Positions 16,382-23,986 of a DNA stretch of 64,000 nucleotides are shown here, piece after piece (position 1 is the stretch's first letter; the number at the start of each line of letters is the position of its first letter). The position numbers and the translations under genes are program-made. The stretch is from Thiobacillus sp. (GTDB lineage: Bacteria; Pseudomonadota; Gammaproteobacteria; Burkholderiales; Thiobacillaceae), in NCBI RefSeq assembly GCF_018780105.1, contig NZ_JADMKC010000007.1, positions 62,001-126,000 on the forward strand, written 5' to 3'. Under the pieces are notes generated by a model. The model searched no databases, was not told the origin of the DNA, and saw only the letters and a program-made list of their open reading frames with translations.

Positions 16382-19258
16382 ATGAACGCCAAAATCAAAC
16401 TCGAAAATCACGACGCGCAGGAAATCAAGTACACCACTTGTTATATGTGCGCCTGCCGCTGCGGCATCAAGGTCACGCTGGAAGACAACAAGGTTCGCTT
16501 CATCCAGGGCAACCGCAATCACCCAACCAATCGCGGTGTGCTGTGCGCCAAAGGCTCTGCGGGGATCATGAAGCAGTACTCGACCGCCAAGCTGACCCAG
16601 CCGCTGATGCGCAAGCCGGGCACCGAGCGTGGCGATGGCATATATGAGCCGATTTCCTGGGAGCAGGCGCTCGATGTGTTGACCGACCGCCTGGAAGAAA
16701 TCCGCTCGACCGACCCCTCCAAGCTCGGTTTCTTCACGGGACGCGACCAGATGCAGGCGTTGACCGGCCTGTGGGCGCAGCAGTTTGGCACGCCGAACTG
16801 GTCGGCGCACGGCGGTTTCTGTTCGGTCAACATGGCTGCGGCCGGCCTGTATTCGATTGGTTTCTCGTTCTGGGAATTCGGTGCGCCGGACTGGGATTAC
16901 GCCAAGTATTTCATCATGTGGGGCGTGGCCGAGGATCACTCGTCCAACCCGATCAAGATCGGTCTGGAACAGCTCAAGCGCCGCGGCGGCAAGTTCGTCA
17001 CGGTCAACCCGGTGCGCACCGGCTATTCGGCAATCGCCGATGAATGGTTGCCGATCAAGCCAGGCATGGACGGCTTGCTCGCCATGTCGATGGTGCATGT
17101 GCTGCTGAAGCACGAGCAGTTCGACTATGAATTCCTGGTGCGCTACACCAATGCCTCGTGGCTGGTGGTGCAGACGCCGGGGCAGGTGGGCGATGGCCTG
17201 TTCCTGCGCGACGAAAACAATCAGCCGCTGATCTGGGACATCGAGAAGGAAGCTTTCAAGAACGGCATGGATGGCGAGATCGCGCCTGCGCTGTTTGGCG
17301 AATATGTCGCGCCCGACGGCCGTCGCGTCAAGACGGTGATGTCGATGATGGCCGAGCGCTATCTCGACGAGCGCTATGCGCCGGAGAATGTGGCGCTGGA
17401 ATGCGGCTTGCCTGCCGAGTCGATCACCCGCATTGCGCTGGAAATGGCGCATATCGCGTTCAAGGAAACGATCGAACTGCCGATCGAATGGACCGACGTG
17501 TGGGGGCGCAAGCACGACAAGGTGGTGGGGCGTCCGGTGGCGATGTACGCCATGCGCGGGATTGCCGCGCACTCCAACGGCTTCCACGCCTGCCGCGCGA
17601 TCCACATGATCCAGATGCTGCTGGGCGCACTTGACGCGCCGGGCAATTTCCGCGCGCGTGCGCCGTACCCGAAGCCGATCCCGCCGCACCAGCTGCCGGA
17701 AAACAATATCGACATCATCAACGCGCCGAATACGCCGCTGTCGCGTCCGCCGCTCGGCTTCCCGACGCGTCCGGAAGACCTGGTGATCGACGAGTTCGGC
17801 AACCCGCTGCGCATCGACAAGGCCTACTCGTGGGAGGTGCCGATCGCCTCGCACGGCCTGATGCACATGGTTATCACCAACGCGACCAACCACGATCCCT
17901 ATGCGCTCGACACGCTGATCCTGTTCATGGCCAACATGGCGTGGAACTCGACCATGAACACCGCCAACGTGCAGGACATGCTGCGGCAAAAGGACGAGGA
18001 AAACTTCGGCGAGTACAAGATCCCGTTCCTGGTCGTGATCGACGCGTTCCATTCGGAAATGACCAACTTCGCCGACCTGATCCTGCCGGACACCACGTAT
18101 CTTGAGCGTCATGACTGTATCTCGCTGCTGGATCGGCCGATTTCCGAGCCCGATTCGGCTGCAGATGCGATCCGCTATCCGCTGATCAAGCTCGATCGCG
18201 ATGTGCGCCCGTGGCAGGAGGTGATGGTTGAGCTGGCGTCGCGTCTGAAATTCCCTGCGTTCACCAAGCCCGACGGCACGCGCAAGTACAAGGACTACCC
18301 CGACTTCATCGTCAACTACGAGCGCTCGCCCGGCATCGGTTTCCTCTCCGGCTGGCGCGGCGTCGACGGTACCAAGTCGCTGAAAGGCGAGCCGAATCCC
18401 AAACAGTGGGAAAAGTACATCGAGAACCAGAGTTTTCACGCACACCACTGGCCCGACAACCAGAAATACATGCGTTTCGCCAACCAGGATTATCTGGAAG
18501 TCGCGGCGGATGCCGGTTTCGTCGGCAAGGTCGAGCCCATCATCATGCAGTTCTACTCGGAGCCGCTACAGAAATTCCGTCTGGCCGGGCAGGGTTTGTA
18601 CGATGGTCCGCAGCCGAACAACCAGGTCGACCGCGAACGTCTGGTGAAATACTTCGACCCGCTGCCGATGTGGTACGAGCCGCTCGAACAGCAACGCGTC
18701 GACAAGGAAAAGTATCCCTTCTTCGCGCTGACCCAGCGTCCGATGTTCATGTACCACTCGTGGGATTCGCAGAACGTCTGGCTGCGCCAGATCATGGCGC
18801 AGAACTACATGTACATGAACGCGCGCAAGGCCGCCGAAATGGGCATCAAGGACTTCGACTGGATCTGGGTCGAGTCGCACAACGGCAAGATCCGCTGCCA
18901 GGTGAAAACCATGGAAGGCACCCAGGAAGACACCATCTGGACCTGGAACGCCATCGGCAAGCAGAAAGGCGCGTGGGGCCTGAAGGACAACGCGTCAGAG
19001 GCGACCAAGGGCTTCCTGCTCAATCACCTGATTTCCGAGCTGCTGCCGGAAAAATCCGGCGAGCGCCGCGTCACCAACTCCGACCCGGTGACCGGGCAGG
19101 CCGCGTGGTTCGATCTGCGCGTGCGCCTGTGGAAAGCCGAGCCGGGCGAAGCCGGTTCGTGGCCGCAGTTCGATACGCTGAAGGCGTTGCCGGGCGATGA
19201 ACGTTATGAGCGTCCCGATGTGCTGCGCTATGACGCGCGCAGCCACGAAAAAAACTAA
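16382..19258 (+). CDS. soeA: SoeA, molybdopterin subunit of cytoplasmic sulfite:quinone oxidoreductase
   Basis: The 958-residue protein belongs to the DMSO reductase/PsrA-like molybdopterin superfamily. Its N-terminus binds one [4Fe-4S] cluster through C20-x2-C23-x3-C27-x27-C55. There is no Tat signal, unlike PsrA, PhsA or TtrA, so the enzyme should stay in the cytoplasm, which is the defining property of SoeABC (described in Allochromatium vinosum). The rest covers the Mo-bisPGD domains, including HSNGFHACRAIHMI and the late GKIRC segment. It oxidises sulfite to sulfate and passes electrons through SoeB to SoeC and quinone. A polysulfide or thiosulfate reductase role is less likely given the sox/tusA context. 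Confidence 0.9.
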   Translation: MNAKIKLENHDAQEIKYTTCYMCACRCGIKVTLEDNKVRFIQGNRNHPTNRGVLCAKGSAGIMKQYSTAKLTQPLMRKPGTERGDGIYEPISWEQALDVLTDRLEEIRSTDPSKLGFFTGRDQMQALTGLWAQQFGTPNWSAHGGFCSVNMAAAGLYSIGFSFWEFGAPDWDYAKYFIMWGVAEDHSSNPIKIGLEQLKRRGGKFVTVNPVRTGYSAIADEWLPIKPGMDGLLAMSMVHVLLKHEQFDYEFLVRYTNASWLVVQTPGQVGDGLFLRDENNQPLIWDIEKEAFKNGMDGEIAPALFGEYVAPDGRRVKTVMSMMAERYLDERYAPENVALECGLPAESITRIALEMAHIAFKETIELPIEWTDVWGRKHDKVVGRPVAMYAMRGIAAHSNGFHACRAIHMIQMLLGALDAPGNFRARAPYPKPIPPHQLPENNIDIINAPNTPLSRPPLGFPTRPEDLVIDEFGNPLRIDKAYSWEVPIASHGLMHMVITNATNHDPYALDTLILFMANMAWNSTMNTANVQDMLRQKDEENFGEYKIPFLVVIDAFHSEMTNFADLILPDTTYLERHDCISLLDRPISEPDSAADAIRYPLIKLDRDVRPWQEVMVELASRLKFPAFTKPDGTRKYKDYPDFIVNYERSPGIGFLSGWRGVDGTKSLKGEPNPKQWEKYIENQSFHAHHWPDNQKYMRFANQDYLEVAADAGFVGKVEPIIMQFYSEPLQKFRLAGQGLYDGPQPNNQVDRERLVKYFDPLPMWYEPLEQQRVDKEKYPFFALTQRPMFMYHSWDSQNVWLRQIMAQNYMYMNARKAAEMGIKDFDWIWVESHNGKIRCQVKTMEGTQEDTIWTWNAIGKQKGAWGLKDNASEATKGFLLNHLISELLPEKSGERRVTNSDPVTGQAAWFDLRVRLWKAEPGEAGSWPQFDTLKALPGDERYERPDVLRYDARSHEKN

Positions 19259-19294
19259 AAGCAGCACTAAAGCGAATTTAAGCGAGAGAGAAAA

Positions 19295-19990
19295 ATGAGA
19301 CTTGGATTGGTCATCGACCTCGATGTGTGCGTGGGCTGTCATGCCTGCGCCATCGCCTGCAAGGAATGGAACGCGTCCGGCACCACCGGCCCGTTGTCCG
19401 ACTACCAGCCGTATGGCGCTGAGCCATCCGGTGTGTGGTTCAACCGGATTCGCCATTATGAAATGGACGAGTATCCGAACAACAAAACGGTCAATTTCCC
19501 GATGTCGTGCAACCATTGCGAGGACGCCGAGTGCGTCACCGTGTGCCCGACCGGCGCGTCGTACAAGCGCGCCGAGGATGGCATCGTGCTGGTTGACCAG
19601 GACAAGTGCATGGGTTGCAATTACTGCTCTTGGGCTTGCCCTTATGGTGCACGCGAACTTGACCGGAGTTCGGGCACGATGAAGAAATGCACGCTGTGCG
19701 TCGACCGTATCTATGACATGGAGTTGCCGGTCGAGGAGCGTCAGCCTTCGTGCGTGTTGACCTGCCCGGCGCACGCTCGCATGTTCGGCGATTTCGACGA
19801 TCCCGATTCGGCGGTGTCACGCACCGTGCGTGAGCGCGGCGGATTCGGTCTCATGCCCGAACTCAATTACAACCCGACCAACCAGTATCTGCCGCCGCGC
19901 AGCAAACCGGTGATTCCGATCGAGGCCCATCCCCGTGGTGGCCTCAAGGAAAGCATCAAGCAGTTTGCCAACAAACTGGTTCGTCGTTGA
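19295..19990 (+). CDS. soeB: SoeB, iron-sulfur subunit of sulfite:quinone oxidoreductase
   Basis: The 231-residue protein is a DmsB/NrfC-type ferredoxin with four cysteine clusters: CVGCHACAIAC at residues 12-22, CNHCEDAECVTVCP near 70-83, CMGCNYCSWACP near 105-116 and CTLCVDR near 131 with CVLTCPAHA closing it. These would hold four [4Fe-4S] clusters that pass electrons from SoeA to the membrane. It has no signal peptide, in agreement with a cytoplasmic complex. It lies 37 bp after soeA with a GAGAGAG-type ribosome site. Confidence 0.93.
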   Translation: MRLGLVIDLDVCVGCHACAIACKEWNASGTTGPLSDYQPYGAEPSGVWFNRIRHYEMDEYPNNKTVNFPMSCNHCEDAECVTVCPTGASYKRAEDGIVLVDQDKCMGCNYCSWACPYGARELDRSSGTMKKCTLCVDRIYDMELPVEERQPSCVLTCPAHARMFGDFDDPDSAVSRTVRERGGFGLMPELNYNPTNQYLPPRSKPVIPIEAHPRGGLKESIKQFANKLVRR

Positions 19991-20018
19991 ACCTGAATAG
20001 ACACAAGCAGGAATAACC

Positions 20019-20081
20019 ATGCATCAGGCTTATTGGCGCCACCCCGATTTGAAGGGGCCGCGCCGGCAAGCCGGATACTGA
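20019..20081 (+). CDS. Possible 20-residue small protein between soeB and soeC
   Basis: An ATG at 20019 preceded by AGGA six to seven bases upstream opens a frame of 20 codons ending in TGA at 20079-20081. The predicted peptide (MHQAYWRHPDL, then a basic Gly/Pro/Arg stretch ending AGY) is basic and aromatic, with no membrane segment. It ends 17 bp before soeC. It fits neatly in the 108-bp gap and could be translated for coupling, but it is too short to be judged by composition and is not a known family. Confidence 0.3.
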   Translation: MHQAYWRHPDLKGPRRQAGY

Positions 20082-20098
20082 TCCATTAGGAAATCGAT

Positions 20099-21037
20099 AT
20101 GCATCCAGCATTTTCAGTCATCTTCTTTACCGTGGCCTCGGGAGCGGGTTTTGGCCTGTTTTCGCTGCTGTTCATTGCCGACGTATTCAAGCTGGGTGGT
20201 GGGTTCGAACGCGAACAACTCATCATTGGCGGCTTGATGGCCATGGCCCTGGTGGTGTTTGGCCTGTTGTCTTCCACCTTCCACCTGGCCAATCCCAAAA
20301 ACGCGTGGCGTGCGTTCAGCCGCTTCCGTACCTCGTGGTTGTCACGCGAAGGCGTGTTTGCGGTGCTGTTCATGCCGCTGGCGCTGGTTTACCTGGCCAG
20401 CATCTGGTTTGACGCGCCGCTGTGGCTGCGCGAGACCAGCGGTTTTCTGACAGCCGTACTGGCCTGGATCACCGTATTTTCGACCGGCATGATCTACGCC
20501 TGTCTGAAAACGATCCGCCAATGGAACACCCCGCTGGTTCCAGCCAACTATCTTGCCCTCGGTTACGCCAGCGGCAGCCTCCTGCTCCTGCTGGGGGCCG
20601 TGGTTTCGGGATTGGACACCACACCTTATATCGCCATGTCGGCGCTGATTCTGTCGATCGCAGCGGTACTCAAGGCCATCTATTACTTCTGGATCAGCAG
20701 CCCCGGCCTGGGCCCCACCATCAATACGGCAACGGGTCTGACCCGCGCCAAGGTCAAGTTGCTGGATACCGGCCACACCCATGGAACCTTCCTGACCCAG
20801 GAATTCGGCTTCCAGATCGCTCGCCAAAAAGCCGGTTTGCTGAAGATTGTGGTGTTTGTGCTGGGTTTTGCCTTGCCGGGTTTGATGCTGGTCTGGGTGT
20901 TCAACCAGCAGGGCGGGCAGGTAGCGGCCATCGTCGCTGTCATCACCGGAATTGTCGGCGCCGCGGTTGAGCGCTGGTTGTTTTTCGCGGAAGCGCGCCA
21001 CGTGGTTAACCTGTATCACGGCGCCCAGCGCTGCTAA
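20099..21037 (+). CDS. soeC: SoeC, DmsC-like membrane anchor of sulfite:quinone oxidoreductase
   Basis: The 312-residue protein is strongly hydrophobic, with about eight transmembrane helices, and resembles the DmsC anchor family (MHPAFSVIFFTVASGAGFGLF at the N-terminus, STFHLANPKNAWRAFSRFRTSWLSREG early on, where conserved His, Arg and Ser-Arg residues occur). It would hold SoeAB on the inner face of the cytoplasmic membrane and reduce quinone. It is the third gene of the operon and is followed by a strong terminator. Confidence 0.92.
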   Translation: MHPAFSVIFFTVASGAGFGLFSLLFIADVFKLGGGFEREQLIIGGLMAMALVVFGLLSSTFHLANPKNAWRAFSRFRTSWLSREGVFAVLFMPLALVYLASIWFDAPLWLRETSGFLTAVLAWITVFSTGMIYACLKTIRQWNTPLVPANYLALGYASGSLLLLLGAVVSGLDTTPYIAMSALILSIAAVLKAIYYFWISSPGLGPTINTATGLTRAKVKLLDTGHTHGTFLTQEFGFQIARQKAGLLKIVVFVLGFALPGLMLVWVFNQQGGQVAAIVAVITGIVGAAVERWLFFAEARHVVNLYHGAQRC

Positions 21038-21062
21038 ACCGTAAACTGCTTCCATTGATCGA

Positions 21063-21094
21063 CAGGGACACCATAGGCGTGTCCCTGTTTTTTT
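21063..21094 (+). terminator. Rho-independent terminator of the soeABC operon
   Basis: CAGGGACAC (21063-21071) pairs with GTGTCCCTG (21079-21087), followed by seven T residues. Confidence 0.93.
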
Positions 21095-21140
21095 GGTAAA
21101 TTAGCAAATTCTAATTTTGACAATTCAGGATGGAATACGC

Positions 21141-21470
21141 ATGTTTGGACTGAATGGTTTCAAGGAAGTGGATGCAACCGCCGTGAAGGCAATCGCTGCC
21201 AGTGGCGCGCACCTGATCGATGTGCGCACAGCGGACGAAGTGGCGCATGGCGTGATTGATGGTGCGATTCATATTCCCCTGCATCTGCTGCCCTTGCGCG
21301 CAGCAGATATCCCGCAAGACAGGCCGGTTGTCATTTATTGCCGTTCCGGTGCGCGTTCGGCGCAAGCCTGCTCGTTCATGGCATCCAGGGGCTATAGCAA
21401 TATGCATAACCTGTCTGGCGGGATCATGGCGTGGGCACGTTCAGGAAACGCCATCAGCCCGGCGCGCTGA
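21141..21470 (+). CDS. Single-domain rhodanese sulfurtransferase
   Basis: The 109-residue protein is one rhodanese domain with active-site loop CRSGAR (C67) and the preceding LIDVRTADEVAHGVIDGAIHIP landmarks. Rhodaneses of this size load sulfane sulfur on the loop cysteine and pass it to TusA. The ATG at 21141 is chosen behind AGGATGGA; a TTG at 21117 is possible but less likely. It heads the rhd-tusA-dsrE2 set, a cluster shown in Allochromatium vinosum and acidithiobacilli to move sulfur from persulfides into the cytoplasmic oxidation pathways. Confidence 0.92.
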   Translation: MFGLNGFKEVDATAVKAIAASGAHLIDVRTADEVAHGVIDGAIHIPLHLLPLRAADIPQDRPVVIYCRSGARSAQACSFMASRGYSNMHNLSGGIMAWARSGNAISPAR

Positions 21471-21596
21471 TACGGCAGCCAAGGCCGGATTATCCAGCTT
21501 CGCAGCAATTTTTAGGTTGCAATAAGAACGCTTCTGGTTTAATGTTTCGCAGCATTTTTAGTACAGTCATACCAAACTCAATGTAAGGAGAATATT

Positions 21597-21824
21597 TTGA
21601 ATTTTGATAAAGAACTCGACGCACGTGGCCTGAACTGCCCCCTGCCCATCCTGCGCGCCAAGAAGTCCCTGGCTGAAGTTGAAAGCGGCCAAGTGCTGAA
21701 AATCCTGTCCACCGACCCGGGTTCGGTCAAAGACTTCGCGGCTTTCGCCAAGCAAACCGGCAACGAGTTGCTGTCGACTGCCGAAGCGGGTGGTGAGTTC
21801 ACCTTCTTCATGAAGAAAAAGTAA
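21597..21824 (+). CDS. tusA: TusA-family sulfur carrier protein
   Basis: The 75-residue protein has the TusA fold and its hallmark C14-P-L-P17 motif (GLNCPLPILRAKK), where the cysteine holds sulfur as persulfide. The start is TTG at 21597, seven bases after AAGGAG; no ATG is available nearby. In sulfur oxidisers TusA passes sulfur to DsrEFH or to the sHdr system and is abundant. It lies between rhodanese and dsrE2, but a strong terminator after its stop means part of its mRNA probably ends here. Confidence 0.95.
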   Translation: MNFDKELDARGLNCPLPILRAKKSLAEVESGQVLKILSTDPGSVKDFAAFAKQTGNELLSTAEAGGEFTFFMKKK

Positions 21825-21840
21825 GCAACCCATTCAAACA

Positions 21841-21879
21841 AGCGCCGTCTGTTCCTGGAACACACGGCGCTGTTTTTTT
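21841..21879 (+). terminator. Terminator between tusA and dsrE2
   Basis: AGCGCCGT (21841-21848) pairs with ACGGCGCT (21864-21871), followed by G and seven T residues. dsrE2 begins 28 bp later, so it would depend on read-through or a very close promoter. Confidence 0.75.
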
Positions 21880-21906
21880 AAGCGGAACACAAGGAGAGAG
21901 ACGAGC

Positions 21907-22419
21907 ATGGACGACACCAAAAAAATGGCCATCATTGCAACCAAGGGCACCTTGGATTGGGCTTATCCCCCGTTCATTCTGGCCTCGACTGCAGCCGCAC
22001 TGGGCTATGAAGTGCAAATTTTCTTCACGTTCTACGGCCTGCAAATGGTTCGCAAGGATCTGTCCGGCCTCAAGGTCAGCCCCTTGGGCAACCCCGGCAT
22101 GCCGATGAAAATGCCGTTTGGCCCCAAGTGGTTCAAAGGCATCAACTGGAACATCCCCAACGCCATCCAGTCACTGGTTCCCGGCTACGAAAGCGTCGCC
22201 ACCGGCCTGATGAAAATGACCATTGCCAACTGCGGCGTGGCCACCATCTCCGACCTGCGCAGCCTGTGTCAGGAAGCGGAAGTCAAATTCCTCGCCTGCC
22301 AGATGACGGTTGAGCTGTTCGGTTTTGAACATACTGACTTCATTGACGGCATCGAATACGTTGGCGCAGCCACCTTCTTCGAATTCGCCGGCGATACGGA
22401 TATCTGTCTGTTCATCTAA
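21907..22419 (+). CDS. dsrE2: DsrE2-type sulfurtransferase
   Basis: The 170-residue protein belongs to the DsrE/DsrF/DrsH-like family (DsrE2 branch). It has the opening KKMAIIATKGTLDWAYPPFILASTAAALG, the GMPMKMPFGPKWFKG loop, C120-like cysteine in IANCGV, and the second cysteine in FLACQMTVELFG that carries sulfur in related proteins. DsrE2 proteins are often membrane associated and act with rhodanese and TusA in sulfane-sulfur transfer. The ATG follows AAGGAGAGAGACGAGC. It is distinct from the DsrEFH complex, which is not present here. Confidence 0.9.
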   Translation: MDDTKKMAIIATKGTLDWAYPPFILASTAAALGYEVQIFFTFYGLQMVRKDLSGLKVSPLGNPGMPMKMPFGPKWFKGINWNIPNAIQSLVPGYESVATGLMKMTIANCGVATISDLRSLCQEAEVKFLACQMTVELFGFEHTDFIDGIEYVGAATFFEFAGDTDICLFI

Positions 22420-22453
22420 GTTCAGTATCCCGTCTGCTGATTGCAGCAGTATG

Positions 22454-22483
22454 AAAAGAGCCGACTCGTTCGGCTCTTTTTTT
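22454..22483 (+). terminator. Terminator after dsrE2
   Basis: An 11-bp stem (22454-22464 with 22470-22480, core AGAGCCGA/TCGGCTCT) is followed by a T run to 22483. Confidence 0.9.
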
Positions 22484-22625
22484 ATGTGTTATTTGTGCAA
22501 CATCGCTCCAGAATTACTCAAGCAATTACCATTCCTTGCCGATACGGGCTTCAGGTGTGGGCGTAGTATCCGCGTCAGGTCATCGAAAGCATGGCTGAAA
22601 AAATTTATCCACAAGGAGACATAAA

Positions 22626-23903
22626 ATGAAATTTACTCGCGTATTCGCATTCATGGCGCTGGCCGGTCTGGCCGGCAGCGCCTTCGCAACCAACGGCATG
22701 TTCTCGCATGGCTACGGCATGAAATCCAAGGGCATGGCCGGTGCATCCACTGCCAGCTCGGATGACGCATTTTTTGGCGCCAACAACCCAGCTGCTGCTG
22801 CTTTTGCGGGCAATCGTCTTGATCTGGGCGTGGATCTGTTCAGCCCGATTCGCGAGACCGTGAATGTGGGAGGAAACGCCCCGCCGGCTGGTTTCGGACC
22901 TGGGGCTGTGGGTGCCGAAAGTGAAGCTGAGTACTTCCTGATCCCGGAGTTTGGTTACAACTACATGGTGAGCGATACCCTCGCGCTGGGCGTGACGGTG
23001 TACGGTCAGGGCGGCATGAATACGGATTACCCGGCGCTGGGTGGTGCTTTCGGCACGACGAACTCGCTGGGTGGCCAAGGCGCACTGGGTGTGGATTTGA
23101 TGCAGTTGATCATTGCCCCGACCGCAGCGTTCAAAGTGGCGCCGAATCACTCAATCGGTGTTTCTCCGTTGTTGGGTTATCAGAAATTTGCAGCTACCGG
23201 CCTGCAAGGATTTGCGCCAATTTCGTCTGATGGTACGGCGTTGACCAACCAGGGTAACGATGATGCTTTCGGTTATGGCTTGCGCATTGGTTACATGGGC
23301 AAATTCGGTGCCGTGTCGATTGGTGCAGCCTATTCAACCAAGGTGGACTTCGACGAGTTCAGCAAATACAAGGGTTTGTTTGCCGAGCAAGGCGATCTGG
23401 ATTTGCCCGAAAACTATAATCTGGGCATAGCCTGGCAAGCAACGCCAGAACTCAAACTGGCTGCTGACTACCAGCGCATCAATTACAGCGGTGTGAACTC
23501 GATCGGTAACGCCAGCGACAGTTACGCCACGGGCGGTATTCTGGGTTTGGACAATGGTTCCGGCTTTGGCTGGGCCGATATGGATGTCTGGAAACTGGGC
23601 GCGGAATACAAACTCAACCAGCAGATGACCTTGCGTGCCGGTTATAGCTATGGTGAAAGCCCGATTGACGGTGATGCTCCTGCGGAAGCTACGTTCAACA
23701 TCATCGCACCGGGTGTGATCGAACATCACATCACTCTGGGCATGACCTACACCACGGCTTCTGGCGATGAGATGACCGTGGCTTACATGCATGGCTTTGA
23801 GAATGACGTGAGTGGCAATCGTCCTGCCGGTTTTGGTGGCGGCGTCGATACGACCACCATGTACCAGAACTCATTGGGTTTCCAGTACAGCTGGAAAATG
23901 TAA
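22626..23903 (+). CDS. FadL/OmpP1/TodX-family outer-membrane channel
   Basis: The 425-residue protein has a signal peptide (cleavage after FAT/SAFA, about residue 21) and then the FadL hallmark NGMFSHGYGMKSKGMAGAS and the NPAAAAF segment. The remainder alternates in short amphipathic beta strands and ends in an aromatic-rich strand (LGFQYSWKM), as outer-membrane barrels do. FadL channels admit hydrophobic molecules by lateral diffusion; substrates range from fatty acids to aromatics. A Shine-Dalgarno AAGGAG lies 7 bases upstream. It stands alone between two terminators directly after the sulfur relay genes, which raises the question of a sulfur-related substrate; no motif identifies one. Confidence 0.9.
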   Translation: MKFTRVFAFMALAGLAGSAFATNGMFSHGYGMKSKGMAGASTASSDDAFFGANNPAAAAFAGNRLDLGVDLFSPIRETVNVGGNAPPAGFGPGAVGAESEAEYFLIPEFGYNYMVSDTLALGVTVYGQGGMNTDYPALGGAFGTTNSLGGQGALGVDLMQLIIAPTAAFKVAPNHSIGVSPLLGYQKFAATGLQGFAPISSDGTALTNQGNDDAFGYGLRIGYMGKFGAVSIGAAYSTKVDFDEFSKYKGLFAEQGDLDLPENYNLGIAWQATPELKLAADYQRINYSGVNSIGNASDSYATGGILGLDNGSGFGWADMDVWKLGAEYKLNQQMTLRAGYSYGESPIDGDAPAEATFNIIAPGVIEHHITLGMTYTTASGDEMTVAYMHGFENDVSGNRPAGFGGGVDTTTMYQNSLGFQYSWKM

Positions 23904-23926
23904 ATTCAGCGCTTGCCGGGCTGATA

Positions 23927-23960
23927 AAAAAAGCCGGGGTCGCAAGACCCCGGCTTTTTT
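23927..23960. terminator. Bidirectional terminator between fadL-like gene and valS
   Basis: A perfect 15-bp stem (23927-23941 with 23946-23960, core GCCGGGGTC/GACCCCGGC) with GCAA loop, A6 before and T6 after, sits between convergent genes. Confidence 0.95.
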
Positions 23961-23986
23961 ATGTCTGATGTCTGCGTAATCCGCGA

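Noticed and set aside
16307-18448. 713-codon minus-strand frame opposite soeA
   Set aside because: Entirely a codon shadow of soeA; composition is Arg/His/Val-rich and no motif is visible.
16382-21037. Reading the Mo-enzyme operon as thiosulfate, polysulfide or tetrathionate reductase
   Set aside because: The catalytic subunit lacks a Tat signal and the context is oxidative sulfur metabolism, which fits SoeABC better.
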